This document shows, in pieces, positions 52,615 through 61,744 of a stretch of 64,000 bases of DNA. Both the position numbers and the translations under genes were made by a program. The notes under the pieces are model-generated. The model saw nothing but the letters and a program-made list of their open reading frames with translations, was not told the origin of the DNA and ran no database searches. Source of the stretch: Verrucomicrobiota bacterium (lineage in GTDB: Bacteria; Verrucomicrobiota; Verrucomicrobiia; Opitutales; Opitutaceae); the NCBI GenBank assembly GCA_023432225.1, contig JAEYUW010000030.1:1-64000 (forward strand). Reading direction: 5' to 3'. Numbering within the stretch: position 1 is the first letter of the stretch; each line of letters starts with the position of its first letter.

Positions 52615-55023
52615 GTGCTCCCCTTTTCTGCGGGCGTGCATCTCGTGCGGAGAATTGCCTGGGTGGTGCTTTTATTGTGCGCGTCGGGTCTGGCCCGGGC
52701 GGACATCGCGGCGGCACCGATGCCGAAGCGAGTCGGCATGCTGGAGGACAATTACCCGTTTTCGTTTCGCGCGCCGGACGGCACGCTGCAGGGTTTCGCG
52801 GTCGAGCTGACGCAAGCGATCGAGACCGTGATGGGACTTCGCTTCGAGCGCGTGATTGGACCGACGCGGGAGGTGCACGCCAGGTTTGGTGCGCGTGAAC
52901 TCGACGTCATGCAGTCCTACGCGCACTTCCCGGAGCGCGAGCGCAGCTTCGATTTCTCCGTGACCTATCTGACGTTGAGCGGTGCGCTGATCGTGCGGGA
53001 GGGAGAAAAGAGCATCCGTTCGCTGGAGGATTGTCGGGGGCGCCGGGTGGCGGTGCATCGCGGCAGTTTGGGGGAGATTGTCCTGCGGCGCGCCCAGCTG
53101 GACGAGGCGATCTACAGTGTCGATTCGGTGGAAAAAAGCCTGCTGGCGGTGGCGCATGGCGAAGCGGACGCGACGCTGGTGAGCCGCTTGAGCGGGCTCG
53201 CGATGGCCCATCATTTGGGTCTCAAGAATCTCGAAGTGGTCGAGGGCGACGTGCCGGGCTACGAGGTGCGCTATTGCTATGCGGTGCAGGCGGGCGATCG
53301 CGAGTTGCTTGCGAAGATCAACGAGGGTCTGGCCATTCTCGTGCGCACCGGCCGATTTGATCGCATTTATCAAAAGTGGTTCGGTCACTTGGAGCCGGCG
53401 GGCTACACATCGTTGGAAGTCATGATGGCTGTCGCCATCGGGCTCGTCGTGGCGCTGTTGGTGACCTTGTGGGCGATGTGGCGGCTGCGTCGCATGCAGG
53501 CTCGACTCGTGCGGCAATCGGAGGAGATCCGGGCCGTGTTCGATGGCGCGCACGATGGTCTGCTGGTGCTCGAGCGCGACGAGGCGGATGATTACCGCGT
53601 GCGGCGCATCAATGCGGCGGGCGTGCGGCTGCTCGGTTTCGCCACGCCGCCGGCGGAGGGCGCGCGCCTCACCGCCTTGCTCGGCGCGGAGAAGGGCTTG
53701 CTCACGCGCTTCGTGGCCGGTGTCCAGTCGCCGCAGACGCAGAGTTTCGAATACGAGAAGGCGGCGGGCGGCTGGTGGCGGGTCACGGTTGGTCCGCTGG
53801 GCCAGGCGGTGCTGATGTCCCTGAGCGACATCACCGAATCGGTCCGCGCGCGCGAGCAGTTGAAGCAGCAGGATCAACGGCTGATGCAGGCGCAGAAACT
53901 CGAGGCGATCGGCACGCTCGCGGGCGGCATCGCGCACGACTTCAACAATGTCCTGACCGCCATCCTCGGTCACACGGAGCTGTGCCTGCTCTCGCTCCCG
54001 CCGGAGCGGCCGGAAGCGGAGTCGTTGCAGCACGTGATGCGTGCGGGCCGGCGCGCGCGTCAGCTCGTGCAACAGATCCTGGCGTTCTCGCGGCGCGTGG
54101 AATCGTCGCGGCAGGCGGTGCCGGTGCTGCCGCTGCTGCAGGAAACCACGGAGCTGCTCCGCGTCATGGGCCGCGGCGCGGTGACGTTCGACCTGCGCGC
54201 CAACGGAGAAATTCCGCCGATCCTCGCCGACGCGGCGCAGGCGCACCAAGTGTTCATGAACATCGGCACGAACGCCGTGCAGGCGCTGCGGGGAGTGAGC
54301 GGGCAGGTGATTTTCTCGGTCGAGGTGGTCGAGATGAACCCGCGCAACGGTCCGCGGCCCGCCGAACTGGCGCCCGGTCGCTATGTGCGCATCGGGATTC
54401 AGGACAATGGCCCTGGCATGGCGCCCGACGTGCAGGCGCGAATCTTCGAGCCGTTTTTCACCACGAAGGCGCCGGGCGAAGGCACGGGACTCGGTTTGTC
54501 GGTGGTGCATGGCATCGTGCAACAGCATGGAGGCACCGTCACGGTCTACAGCCAACCGGGGCGCGGGACGCTGTTTCATGTGTATCTGCCTGCCGCCACC
54601 GGCGAGACCCAGGACAGTTCGGCGACGCCCTTCGAGCTGCCCCGCGGTCGCGGACAGGAAATCCTGCTCGTGGACGACGATTCCGCCGTGCTGAGCACCG
54701 CGCGCGAGATGCTCCTGCAACTCGGCTATCGACCCTGTGCGTTTGAACGCGCCGAGACGGCGTGGACGGAATTCTCCGCGCGTCCCGCGGCATTTGCGGC
54801 GGTTTTCACCGACATGACCATGCCGGGCATGAACGGGCTCCAGCTGACCGCGCGCATCAAAGCGCTCCAGCCCGCGCAACCGGTGCTGGTGGCGAGCGGC
54901 TTCTTCACCGAAGCGGAGGAGCAGGAAGCGAAGAGATTGAAAGTGGTCCGACTCGTGCCGAAGCCGTTTTCGGTGGCGAATGTCGCTCGCGCGCTCGCCG
55001 AGTGCGTGGCGAAGCACCGATGA
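52615..55023 (+). CDS. Hybrid sensor histidine kinase with periplasmic solute-binding domain
   Basis: An 802-residue sensor. It has an export signal (about 1-30), then a bacterial extracellular solute-binding family 3 domain (about 35-260) with KRVGMLEDNYPFSFRAPDG and VRTGRFDRIYQKWFG. TM is at about 268-290, a PAS-like domain at about 300-400, and HisKA with LAGGIAHDFNNVLTAILGH (His441). The ATPase has DNGPGM and GTGLGLSV. The C-terminal receiver has Asp733 in FTDMTMPGM. The start is a GTG. The receiver has no output domain. Ligand type (amino acid or sugar acid) is unknown. Confidence 0.93.
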   Translation: MLPFSAGVHLVRRIAWVVLLLCASGLARADIAAAPMPKRVGMLEDNYPFSFRAPDGTLQGFAVELTQAIETVMGLRFERVIGPTREVHARFGARELDVMQSYAHFPERERSFDFSVTYLTLSGALIVREGEKSIRSLEDCRGRRVAVHRGSLGEIVLRRAQLDEAIYSVDSVEKSLLAVAHGEADATLVSRLSGLAMAHHLGLKNLEVVEGDVPGYEVRYCYAVQAGDRELLAKINEGLAILVRTGRFDRIYQKWFGHLEPAGYTSLEVMMAVAIGLVVALLVTLWAMWRLRRMQARLVRQSEEIRAVFDGAHDGLLVLERDEADDYRVRRINAAGVRLLGFATPPAEGARLTALLGAEKGLLTRFVAGVQSPQTQSFEYEKAAGGWWRVTVGPLGQAVLMSLSDITESVRAREQLKQQDQRLMQAQKLEAIGTLAGGIAHDFNNVLTAILGHTELCLLSLPPERPEAESLQHVMRAGRRARQLVQQILAFSRRVESSRQAVPVLPLLQETTELLRVMGRGAVTFDLRANGEIPPILADAAQAHQVFMNIGTNAVQALRGVSGQVIFSVEVVEMNPRNGPRPAELAPGRYVRIGIQDNGPGMAPDVQARIFEPFFTTKAPGEGTGLGLSVVHGIVQQHGGTVTVYSQPGRGTLFHVYLPAATGETQDSSATPFELPRGRGQEILLVDDDSAVLSTAREMLLQLGYRPCAFERAETAWTEFSARPAAFAAVFTDMTMPGMNGLQLTARIKALQPAQPVLVASGFFTEAEEQEAKRLKVVRLVPKPFSVANVARALAECVAKHR

Positions 55024-55092
55024 ACTGCGCCTGGATGGACAGTCAAGGCCGGGAGGGTTTTGCGCCCCGATGCCAGGGCGTGCCTTCAAAAT

Positions 55093-55192
55093 ATCATGGC
55101 GAGAAGCCGCCCGTGGGCGGTGCGTGGCAATCCATCTGAAATTCGCTGAATCGCCACGGCCCGCTTCACGCGCCTCGCGATGACAAGGCATT
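55093..55192. repeat. Repeat-like element with GGCAATCC/TCGCGATGACA words
   Basis: Carries a CCGCCC-GT-GGGCGG hairpin (55107-55120), then TGGCAATCC, a GAATCGCCA word and CTCGCGATGACAAGGCA. The word set resembles a repeat common in other high-GC genomes. It lies in the 231-base gap between convergent genes, which holds no gene. Confidence 0.55.
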
Positions 55193-55254
55193 TTTGAGAC
55201 GCGCCGCAGGCATGCGTGCAACGTCGGGGCGTGAAGCCCCTCCCACCACATTCC

Positions 55255-56412
55255 TCACGCTGCGGCGCGGAGGATCTGCTCGACCTTCGCCGGCGTAATC
55301 AAGCCGCGATCGCCGAATTTCGTGAGTCCGCGCGCCGCGAGGCGGCGAGCCACTTCGGCGGCGGTCGCGACGGGCACGTTGTAGTCGGCGAGGCGCGTCT
55401 TGATGCCGAGGGATTCGTAGAAGGCGCGGGTTTTCTCGATCGCGGCGTCGATGCGCGCCTCGTCACTGCCGTCGCGCAAATCCCAGACGCGATCGGCGTA
55501 TTGGAGGAGCTTGGCGCGCTTGGACTCGCGCTCGACGTTGAGCAGCGAGGGCAACACGACCGCCAAGGTGCGCGCGTGGTCGATGCCGTGCAGGGCGGTG
55601 AGCTCGTGGCCGATGACGTGCGTGGCCCAATCCTGCGGCACGCCGACGGAGATCCAGCCGTTGAGTGCGGTCGTGGCGGCCCAGACAAAGTTGGCGCGCG
55701 TGTCGTAGTCGGTCGGGTGGGCCAGCGTCTTCGGACCGATTTCGACGAGCGTGCGCATGATGCCTTCGGCAAAACGATCCTGCACGGCGGCGTGCGCGGG
55801 GAAGGTGAGGTATTGCTCGATGACGTGGCAGAAGGCGTCGCCGATGCCGTTGGCCACCTGGCGTGCGGGCAAGGAGAAGGTTGTTTCCGGATCGAGCACC
55901 GAGAAACGCGGGAAAACATGCGGCGAGATGAACGCGAGCTTCTCCTTGATTGCGCGGCGCGAGACGACCGATGCGCCGTTGGCCTCGGAACCGGTGGCCG
56001 GCAGCGTGAGCACGGCGCCGATGGGCAGCGCGGCGGTGACGCGGGCGGCGCGCTCCGTCAGGATCGTCCACGGGTCATGCGGGTAGAGCGCGGCGGCCGC
56101 GACGAACTTCGCGCCGTCCACGACGGAGCCACCGCCAACCGGCAGAATCCAGTCGAGCTTCTCCGCCTTTACGATCTCCACGGCGCGCATCAGCGTGTCG
56201 TAGTCGGGATTGGCTTCGACGCCCCAGAATTCCTTCACGACGCGGGCGCCGAGTGCCTGCATGACCTGCGCGTAGACACCGTTCTCCTTGATGCTGCCGC
56301 CGCCGGCGAGCAGGAGGACGCGGGCGTTGGCGGGCAACTCGGTAGCGAGCGACGCGATCTGGCCACGACCGAAGAGAATGCGAGTGGGATTCTGAAAGAC
56401 GAAATTTTCCAT
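55255..56412 (-). CDS. Iron-containing alcohol dehydrogenase
   Basis: A 385-residue group III alcohol dehydrogenase related to YqhD. It has NPTRILFGRGQIA, the NAD(P) loop ILPVGGGSVVDGAKF, TLPATGSEANGASVVS, and the metal ligands in the GDAFCHVIEQYLTF, ALHGIDHARTLAVV region. It would reduce aldehydes with NADPH or NADH. The start is the ATG at 56412. It is divergent from the ClC gene. Confidence 0.94.
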   Translation of the reverse strand: MENFVFQNPTRILFGRGQIASLATELPANARVLLLAGGGSIKENGVYAQVMQALGARVVKEFWGVEANPDYDTLMRAVEIVKAEKLDWILPVGGGSVVDGAKFVAAAALYPHDPWTILTERAARVTAALPIGAVLTLPATGSEANGASVVSRRAIKEKLAFISPHVFPRFSVLDPETTFSLPARQVANGIGDAFCHVIEQYLTFPAHAAVQDRFAEGIMRTLVEIGPKTLAHPTDYDTRANFVWAATTALNGWISVGVPQDWATHVIGHELTALHGIDHARTLAVVLPSLLNVERESKRAKLLQYADRVWDLRDGSDEARIDAAIEKTRAFYESLGIKTRLADYNVPVATAAEVARRLAARGLTKFGDRGLITPAKVEQILRAAA

Positions 56413-56564
56413 GGCGCGAAGGCTAGGCACGAACCGCGCCGGACGCAAACGGCGATCCGGCCAACACGTGAATGCGGCGTGCGTGCATCGGAAGTTGTCC
56501 GGCTCGCGGTGACATAGCCGGGTTATCCCTTGAACCTTCGGGACCGCATCCGCTGGAATGCGGC

Positions 56565-57893
56565 ATGCAGAACCTGTCCGATGACAGTTCCGGTTTGAGC
56601 GCCGGCGAAGTGAAGCGTCGTCACATCGTGGGCAAGGCGGTGGTGGTGGGCGTGCTTGCCGGCGTGCTTGCGTCCGCGTTCCGGCTCGCCCTCGAGCACG
56701 GGGAGCGTTGGCGCGACTGGGCGATCGTGCACGCGGGGCAGTGGGGTCTGCCGGTGGCAATCGCGATCGGGGTCGCGACGGGAGCGCTCGGCGTGTGGCT
56801 GGTGCGTCGGTTTGCGCCGCACGCGTCGGGCAGCGGCATCCCGCAGTTGAAGTCGATTCTGTTGCGCGAATCCGAGCCGGAGTGGCGGCGCTTGTTGCCG
56901 GTGAAATTTTTCGGCGGGCTGCTCACCACGGCGGGAGGTTTCGCGCTCGGCCGGGAGGGCCCCACGGTGCAGATGGGCAGCGGCATCGGTCACGCGGTGT
57001 CGGAGTGGTTCAAAGTGCGGCAGGGCGAAGGCGAGCGGCGGGCCCTGATGAGCGCGGGCGCAGGAGCCGGTCTGGGGGCCGCGTTCAACGCGCCACTGTC
57101 GGGCGTGGTGTTTGTGTTGGAGGAACTGCACGGCAATTTTACGCCAGTGATGTTCGTGGCGGCGTTTCTCGCGTCCGTTTCGGGTGACGTGGTGGCGCGT
57201 CTGCTGACGAGCGAACTACCGGTGTTTCACTTGAGCGGATTGATTGCGCCGGGCGTCGCGACGGTGCCGTGGGCGGCGTTGCTTGGCGTGCTGGCGGGGG
57301 CGTTCGGCGTGTTTTTCAATCGCGCGTTGCTGCTGACGCTCGATTTCCGCGATCGCGCGGTGCGGTGGCCGGGATGGATGCTCGGGGGCGCGGTCGGCGC
57401 GATTGTCGGGCTGACGGCGTGGCTGGTGCCGAGCCTCGCAGGGTCGGGTGGATCGCTGGTGCAGGCGGCGTTGGCGGGACAGATCGCGCTGGGAGTGCTG
57501 CCGTTGTTCATCATCGCGCGCTTCTGCCTGACGATGGTCAGTTACAGCTCGGGTGCCGCGGGCGGCATTTTTGCGCCCTTGCTCGGGTTGGGAGCGCTCG
57601 GCGGGCTGCTGTTCGGCGCCGGCGTGCATGCGGTCGTCCCGCATGGGGCGGCGGGGCTCACGCCGGCGGTGTATTGCGTGCTCGGGATGGGGGCGACGTT
57701 CACGGCGATCGTGCGCGCGCCGCTGACCGGCATCGTGCTGATGATCGAACTGACCGGCGTCTATGGTTTCATGCTGCCGTTGCTCGTCGCTTGCCTCACG
57801 GCTTACGGCGTGGCCGAGGTGTTGGGCAACACGCCGATCTACGAGGCGCTGCGGCTCCGCAGTCGCAGCGCGGTGCGTGTGGGCGCCGCGTGA
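56565..57893 (+). CDS. ClC-family chloride/proton exchanger
   Basis: A 442-residue inner-membrane transporter. It has the three chloride-site motifs GSGIPQLK, GREGPTVQMG (gating Glu131) and GGIFAP, and the internal proton Glu in FNAPLSGVVFVLEELHG. Both glutamates imply 2Cl-/H+ exchange rather than a channel, as in E. coli ClcA. No CBS domain is attached. I chose the ATG at 56565; the open frame upstream lacks support. Confidence 0.93.
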   Translation: MQNLSDDSSGLSAGEVKRRHIVGKAVVVGVLAGVLASAFRLALEHGERWRDWAIVHAGQWGLPVAIAIGVATGALGVWLVRRFAPHASGSGIPQLKSILLRESEPEWRRLLPVKFFGGLLTTAGGFALGREGPTVQMGSGIGHAVSEWFKVRQGEGERRALMSAGAGAGLGAAFNAPLSGVVFVLEELHGNFTPVMFVAAFLASVSGDVVARLLTSELPVFHLSGLIAPGVATVPWAALLGVLAGAFGVFFNRALLLTLDFRDRAVRWPGWMLGGAVGAIVGLTAWLVPSLAGSGGSLVQAALAGQIALGVLPLFIIARFCLTMVSYSSGAAGGIFAPLLGLGALGGLLFGAGVHAVVPHGAAGLTPAVYCVLGMGATFTAIVRAPLTGIVLMIELTGVYGFMLPLLVACLTAYGVAEVLGNTPIYEALRLRSRSAVRVGAA

Positions 57894-57896
57894 CGC

Positions 57897-58280
57897 TCAA
57901 CGCTCCCGGCCGATCCGACCGAGGTGCGTGAATCGGAATCCTTCGACGGACTTCAGTCCGTAGCCGAGTGCGCGATCGAAGCTGATGTGCGCGCACCAGA
58001 TGAGCGCCAAGCCGACCAAGTCGCGCGCGATCGTTCCGCCGGGCAAGAGGAGGCCCAGCGTGAGCATGGCGCTCGGCAACAGGTAGGAATGCGCGGCGTT
58101 GTAGCACCAGGCGCCGAAGCGCGCGCCGGCAACGTAGGCTAACAGCGCGAGGTCGGGGGCGAGGAACAAGACGCCAAACCAGAGCCACGGCAGATGAAAA
58201 TGACCGTAAAGCAGGGCCGCGGCGACGAGCGTGGCGGCGCCCTCTCCACGCAACCACGAGCGGGCGAACGAGGTATCCAT
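57897..58280 (-). CDS. DUF4260 family membrane protein
   Basis: A 127-residue small membrane protein with three to four helices. LWFGVLFLAPDLALLAYVAG, GAWCYNAAHSYLLP and LIWCAHISFDRALGYGLK match the DUF4260 family pattern (ApDlsml..Y and yN..Hs). Function is unknown. It is convergent with the ClC gene, three bases apart. Confidence 0.85.
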   Translation of the reverse strand: MDTSFARSWLRGEGAATLVAAALLYGHFHLPWLWFGVLFLAPDLALLAYVAGARFGAWCYNAAHSYLLPSAMLTLGLLLPGGTIARDLVGLALIWCAHISFDRALGYGLKSVEGFRFTHLGRIGRER

Positions 58281-58322
58281 GCCGCCAGCCCAGCAGAGCG
58301 GCTTCGGCGCGTCAGTGCAAAA

Positions 58323-58814
58323 TCAGGCGGCGGTGCCGCAGCACTTCTTGTATTTCTTGCCGCTGCCACATGGGCACGGGTCGTTGCGGCCGACTTTCGG
58401 CTGCTCGCGGCGGTAAGTGGTGCCGGGACCGTTGACCTGGCCGGTGTAGACCCAGCGACCGTCTTCGCGACCGAAGAGTGCGATCTCGAAATGCTCGTGC
58501 TCCTGGCCGTCCATCTTGAACTTCGCGGTGAACTCGACGGCGCCGATCGTGTCGTCCGCGCCGCCCTGCTCGGTGCGGGAGATGGTGAGGCCGAGCCACT
58601 CGGATTGCTCGGACCACTTTTTCGCGGCGTCAGCGTCGAAGGTCTTGCGCTGGTCGGCGCTGAGCGAGCGCTCGAGGTGGGCGAGGTCGTGCTTCACATG
58701 CGCGGTGTAGCGCGAGCGCATCAGCGCTTCCGCGGTGGGCGCAGGCGCGCCAGCGATGATCGGACCGCAGCAGGCATCGAAGTTCAGACCGGAACCACAA
58801 GGGCAGAGACTCAT
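58323..58814 (-). CDS. YchJ-family protein with SEC-C motifs
   Basis: A 163-residue protein. It has an N-terminal CPCGSGLNFDACC and C-terminal DPCPCGSGKKYKKCC, both zinc-binding SEC-C motifs as found on SecA. The middle NTF2-like domain carries RSRYTAHVKHDLAHLERS and FTAKFKMDGQEHEHFE. It may help protein export or be a general metal-binding adaptor; its function is not known. It is divergent from the decarboxylase gene. Confidence 0.92.
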   Translation of the reverse strand: MSLCPCGSGLNFDACCGPIIAGAPAPTAEALMRSRYTAHVKHDLAHLERSLSADQRKTFDADAAKKWSEQSEWLGLTISRTEQGGADDTIGAVEFTAKFKMDGQEHEHFEIALFGREDGRWVYTGQVNGPGTTYRREQPKVGRNDPCPCGSGKKYKKCCGTAA

Positions 58815-58944
58815 GGCCGGAAATTCCGGCGAGCCGCGGGCCGTTCGCAACCTGAATTCGAGCGGGAGGGGCCATAAAAGCGCAGGAAGCGAAAAAAGGT
58901 TTAGGGAGGATTGGATGCATTTTGCGCTTTTTGTGGCCGGTTCT

Positions 58945-58958
58945 TTAAGCGAGCTTAA
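58945..58958. promoter_or_regulatory. TTAAGC-GA-GCTTAA palindrome upstream of psd
   Basis: A perfect 6+2+6 palindrome that ends six bases before the psd ATG. It could be an operator or a translation-affecting hairpin. Confidence 0.3.
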
Positions 58959-58964
58959 CGGCCC

Positions 58965-59903
58965 ATGCCGTCGATGTCCGAGGAACCCATCCGCTATTTC
59001 CACCGCGCGAAACGCGTCGTCGAGACCGAGACCGTTTATGGCGAGAAGTGGCTGCGCTGGACCTACGGCGGCACCGCGGGCCGGCTGTCGCTCGAGTTGC
59101 TGGTGAAGCGCGCGTGGCTCTCGCGCTACTATGGGTGGCGGATGTCGATGGCGGATTCCACGCGCCGCATCCTGCCGTTCATCATCCAATACGGCCTCGA
59201 TGTGGACGAGTTCGCCAAGAGCCCGTTCGTCTTCAAGTCGTTCAACGAATTTTTCTACCGTGCGCTCAAGGAAGGCGCGCGGCCAATCGCGGCGGCGGGC
59301 GACGAAGCGGTCGCGGTGCTGCCGGCGGACGGGCGTCATCTGGCGTTTCCGAGCGTCGACGCGGCGGCTGGTTTCTACGCGAAGGGGCAACGGTTCGACT
59401 TGGCGTCGTTTTTGGGCGAGGCGCACCTGCCGGAGGCGGAGCGCGAGTTGACGAAGCAATTTGCCGGCGGCTCGCTGCTGATCTCGCGGCTGTGTCCGGT
59501 GGACTATCATCGGTTCCATTTTCCGATCAGCGGCACACCGGGTGAGGCGCGGCTGATCAACGGCTGGCTTTACTCGGTGTCGCCGATCGCGCTGCGCCGC
59601 AATCTCGGCTACCTTTGGGAAAACAAGCGCATGATCACGCTCGTCGACTCCCCGGCGTTCGGCCGCGTCGCCGTGTGCGAGATCGGCGCCACGATGGTGG
59701 GGACGATTTTCCAATCCTACGTGCCGGGCCGCGCGGTCGCGAAGGGAGACGAAAAGGGATTGTTCCGTTTTGGTGGCTCGTGTGTGGTCACGATTTTCCA
59801 GCGCGGGCGCATTGCGTTTGACCGCGATCTCGTGGAGCAGAGCGCCAACCAGCTCGAAGTTTACGCGAAGATGGGCGAGCGGCTCGGCGTTGCCGTGAGG
59901 TGA
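58965..59903 (+). CDS. psd: Phosphatidylserine decarboxylase
   Basis: A 312-residue pyruvoyl enzyme making phosphatidylethanolamine at the inner membrane. The family marks FNEFFYRALKEGARPI, PADGRHLAFP, SRLCPVDYHRFHFPI, VSPIALRRNLGYLWENKR and GATMVG are all present. The self-cleavage site is GGS with Ser272 in FRFGGSCVV, where Cys replaces the usual Ser or Thr after the cleavage serine. It is of the longer eukaryote-like/Clostridium type rather than the short bacterial type. The alternative start Met4 is possible. Confidence 0.93.
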   Translation: MPSMSEEPIRYFHRAKRVVETETVYGEKWLRWTYGGTAGRLSLELLVKRAWLSRYYGWRMSMADSTRRILPFIIQYGLDVDEFAKSPFVFKSFNEFFYRALKEGARPIAAAGDEAVAVLPADGRHLAFPSVDAAAGFYAKGQRFDLASFLGEAHLPEAERELTKQFAGGSLLISRLCPVDYHRFHFPISGTPGEARLINGWLYSVSPIALRRNLGYLWENKRMITLVDSPAFGRVAVCEIGATMVGTIFQSYVPGRAVAKGDEKGLFRFGGSCVVTIFQRGRIAFDRDLVEQSANQLEVYAKMGERLGVAVR

Positions 59904-59973
59904 ATTTCGCAAGGCGCGCGCGCGATTGCGCCCGGCGGCGCGCTGCCCGGCGCGGTGTGCGCCTCCTTCGCGC

Positions 59974-60029
59974 GTGACATTGATGAAGCTTGTCAGGCTC
60001 GCGCGGCATCCTCATCAACCGCGCGTCAC
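59974..60029. promoter_or_regulatory. Dyad upstream of the FecI-like sigma gene
   Basis: GTGAC-a-TTGATGA faces TCATCAA-ccgcgc-GTCAC across 25 bases, all perfect within each arm. It ends just before the GTG start and may be an operator or stem-loop. Confidence 0.35.
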
Positions 60030-60037
60030 CTGTCCAC

Positions 60038-60568
60038 GTGAGCGAACCGGAAGTCGAAAGATCCCGTTGGTTCGTCGAGGAAGTGCATGCGCACGATTCC
60101 TCGCTGCGGTCGTATTTGCGCGGGGCGTTTCCCGCGGTGCGCGACGTCGACGATGTCGTGCAGGAGTCCTACCTCCGTGTCTGGCGGGCGCGACCGGCGG
60201 AGCCGATCCGTTCGGCGCGGGCGTTTCTTTTCCGGGTGGCGCGGCATCTGGCGCTCGATTGGCTGCGGCACGAAAAGGCGTCGCCCGTCGACGGCGTAAC
60301 AGATGTGGCGGACTTGTCCGTCGTAGATCATAGGCCCGGTGTGGCCGAGACGGCGGGCCAGCGCGAAGAGACCGCGCTGTTGCTCGCCGCCATCGACGCG
60401 CTGCCGGCGCGTTGTCGTGAAATCGTCATCCTTCGCAAACTCCGCGGTCTGCCGCAAAAAGAGATCGCTACCCAACTCGGCTTGTCCGAGCAGACCGTGC
60501 AGGTCCAAGTGGCGCGCGGCGTGCGCAAATGCGAGGATTACCTGCGTCGCCGCGGCGTGAGCCGATGA
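60038..60568 (+). CDS. FecI-like ECF sigma factor
   Basis: A 176-residue sigma factor. Region 2 has DVDDVVQESYLRVWRARP and FRVARHLALDWLRHEK. Region 4 has DALPARCREIVILRKLRGLPQKEIATQLGLSEQTVQ. I chose the GTG at 60038; a TTG 16 codons upstream is the alternative. Its stop overlaps the ATG of the fecR gene, and a TonB receptor with an STN domain follows, so it is expected to direct transcription of that receptor in response to the imported ligand. Confidence 0.94.
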   Translation: MSEPEVERSRWFVEEVHAHDSSLRSYLRGAFPAVRDVDDVVQESYLRVWRARPAEPIRSARAFLFRVARHLALDWLRHEKASPVDGVTDVADLSVVDHRPGVAETAGQREETALLLAAIDALPARCREIVILRKLRGLPQKEIATQLGLSEQTVQVQVARGVRKCEDYLRRRGVSR

Positions 60569-61623
60569 AAAACCAACGCCAAGCTTCCGCCGAGTCCGAA
60601 GCCGTGCGCCGCGCGGCGTCCGAGTGGGTTGCGCGCGCCGATGCCGGCCTCAGCGCGGCGGAGGAAGCGGAGCTGCAACGCTGGCTCGCGGCGGACGAAG
60701 CGCATCGCGCCGCCTGGGAGCGTATGAGTGCGGCGTGGGGAATTCTCGACCAACCGCGTAGCCACGGCTCGGCCGGAGCGGCGGAACGCGAGTTGACGGT
60801 CCGCGCGCGGCGTCGGACGCAGCGCCGATTGGTCGGTGCCGGAGCGGCGGTGATGCTCGTGACTGTCGCCGGCTTGTGGTTTCAATCCTCTCGCGCTCCT
60901 GTGCCCGGTCCTCAAGCCGCGCCCGTCGTCGCCGCTGCGACCGCGCGAGCCGCGGCCGCGGATTCCTCGACGCGCACGCGCACGCTCGAAGACGGCACCG
61001 TCGTGGAGCTGAAAGCCGATGCGGAGATCGCGGTCAGTTTCACGGCTGACTGGCGCCGCGTGCAGTTGCTGCGCGGTGAAGCGCATTTTGAAGTCGCGAG
61101 GAATCCCCGGCGACCGTTCGTCGTCGAAGCCAGCGGCGTGGAGGTGCGCGCGGTCGGCACGGCGTTCGCCGTCCGCCTCGATCCGGCCGAGGTCGAAGTC
61201 CTCGTGACCGAGGGCCGCGTGACCGTTGCGCGCCCGGAAGGGTCGGAAAACACCGCCGACACGCTCGCGCGCGCGGGCGGTGTGCCAGTGGTGCCGGCCG
61301 GCAGCCGGGTGCTCGTGCGCTTGCGCGCCGGGGTGGATGCGCCGCAGGTGGCCTCCGTCGGCCGCGACGAGATCGAGCGCAAGCTCGCCTGGCGCCGGGC
61401 GTGGTTGGACTTTTCGAACACGCGCGTGGCGGACGCGGTGATGCGGTTGAATCATCGCAACCAGACTCAGCTCGTCATCGACGATCCAGGCGTCGCGGAG
61501 TTGCGAGTGAGCGGCTTGGTGGCGGCGAACGACGTCGATGCGTTTGTGCGTCAGCTGCAAGTGCTCGGCGTGCACGCGGACCGCCGCGGCGATCACGAAA
61601 TCGTGCTGCGTCGCGAGCCGTAG
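60565..61623 (+). CDS. FecR-like anti-sigma/sigma-regulator protein
   Basis: A 352-residue membrane protein. The cytoplasmic N-terminal domain (DUF4880-like) has SEWVARADAGLSAAEEAELQ and DEAHRAAWERM. TM is at about 88-108. The periplasmic FecR domain (about 145-250) has RTLEDGTVVELKADAEI, GEAHFEVARNPRRPFVVEA and VRAVGTAFAVR. A C-terminal STN-like tail follows, with RVADAVMRLNHRNQTQLVI. It passes the signal from the receptor plug to the sigma factor. It overlaps the sigma gene by four bases. Confidence 0.95.
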   Translation: MKNQRQASAESEAVRRAASEWVARADAGLSAAEEAELQRWLAADEAHRAAWERMSAAWGILDQPRSHGSAGAAERELTVRARRRTQRRLVGAGAAVMLVTVAGLWFQSSRAPVPGPQAAPVVAAATARAAAADSSTRTRTLEDGTVVELKADAEIAVSFTADWRRVQLLRGEAHFEVARNPRRPFVVEASGVEVRAVGTAFAVRLDPAEVEVLVTEGRVTVARPEGSENTADTLARAGGVPVVPAGSRVLVRLRAGVDAPQVASVGRDEIERKLAWRRAWLDFSNTRVADAVMRLNHRNQTQLVIDDPGVAELRVSGLVAANDVDAFVRQLQVLGVHADRRGDHEIVLRREP

Positions 61624-61656
61624 CCGGACGCGAAGCGGGACGACGCAAAAAATCTT

Positions 61657-61683
61657 GTAACAGATTTGGCGGGCTCGTGCGTC
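61657..61683 (+). promoter_or_regulatory. Candidate ECF-type promoter of the STN/TonB receptor gene
   Basis: GTAAC at 61657-61661 and CGTC at 61680-61683, spaced 18 bases apart. These are words like those of many ECF-sigma promoters. They lie about 62 bases upstream of the receptor ATG. A small hairpin (GCGCCTC..GAGGCGC) lies between promoter and gene. Confidence 0.4.
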
Positions 61684-61744
61684 GTTTCGGTTGGTGCGCC
61701 TCGGTCATGCGAGGCGCGTCACCTCTCACTGACCTAACACACGA

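Noticed and set aside
52672..55251. 859-codon minus-strand frame opposite the hybrid kinase
   Set aside because: No recognizable domain and shadow-type composition; the plus strand has all kinase motifs.
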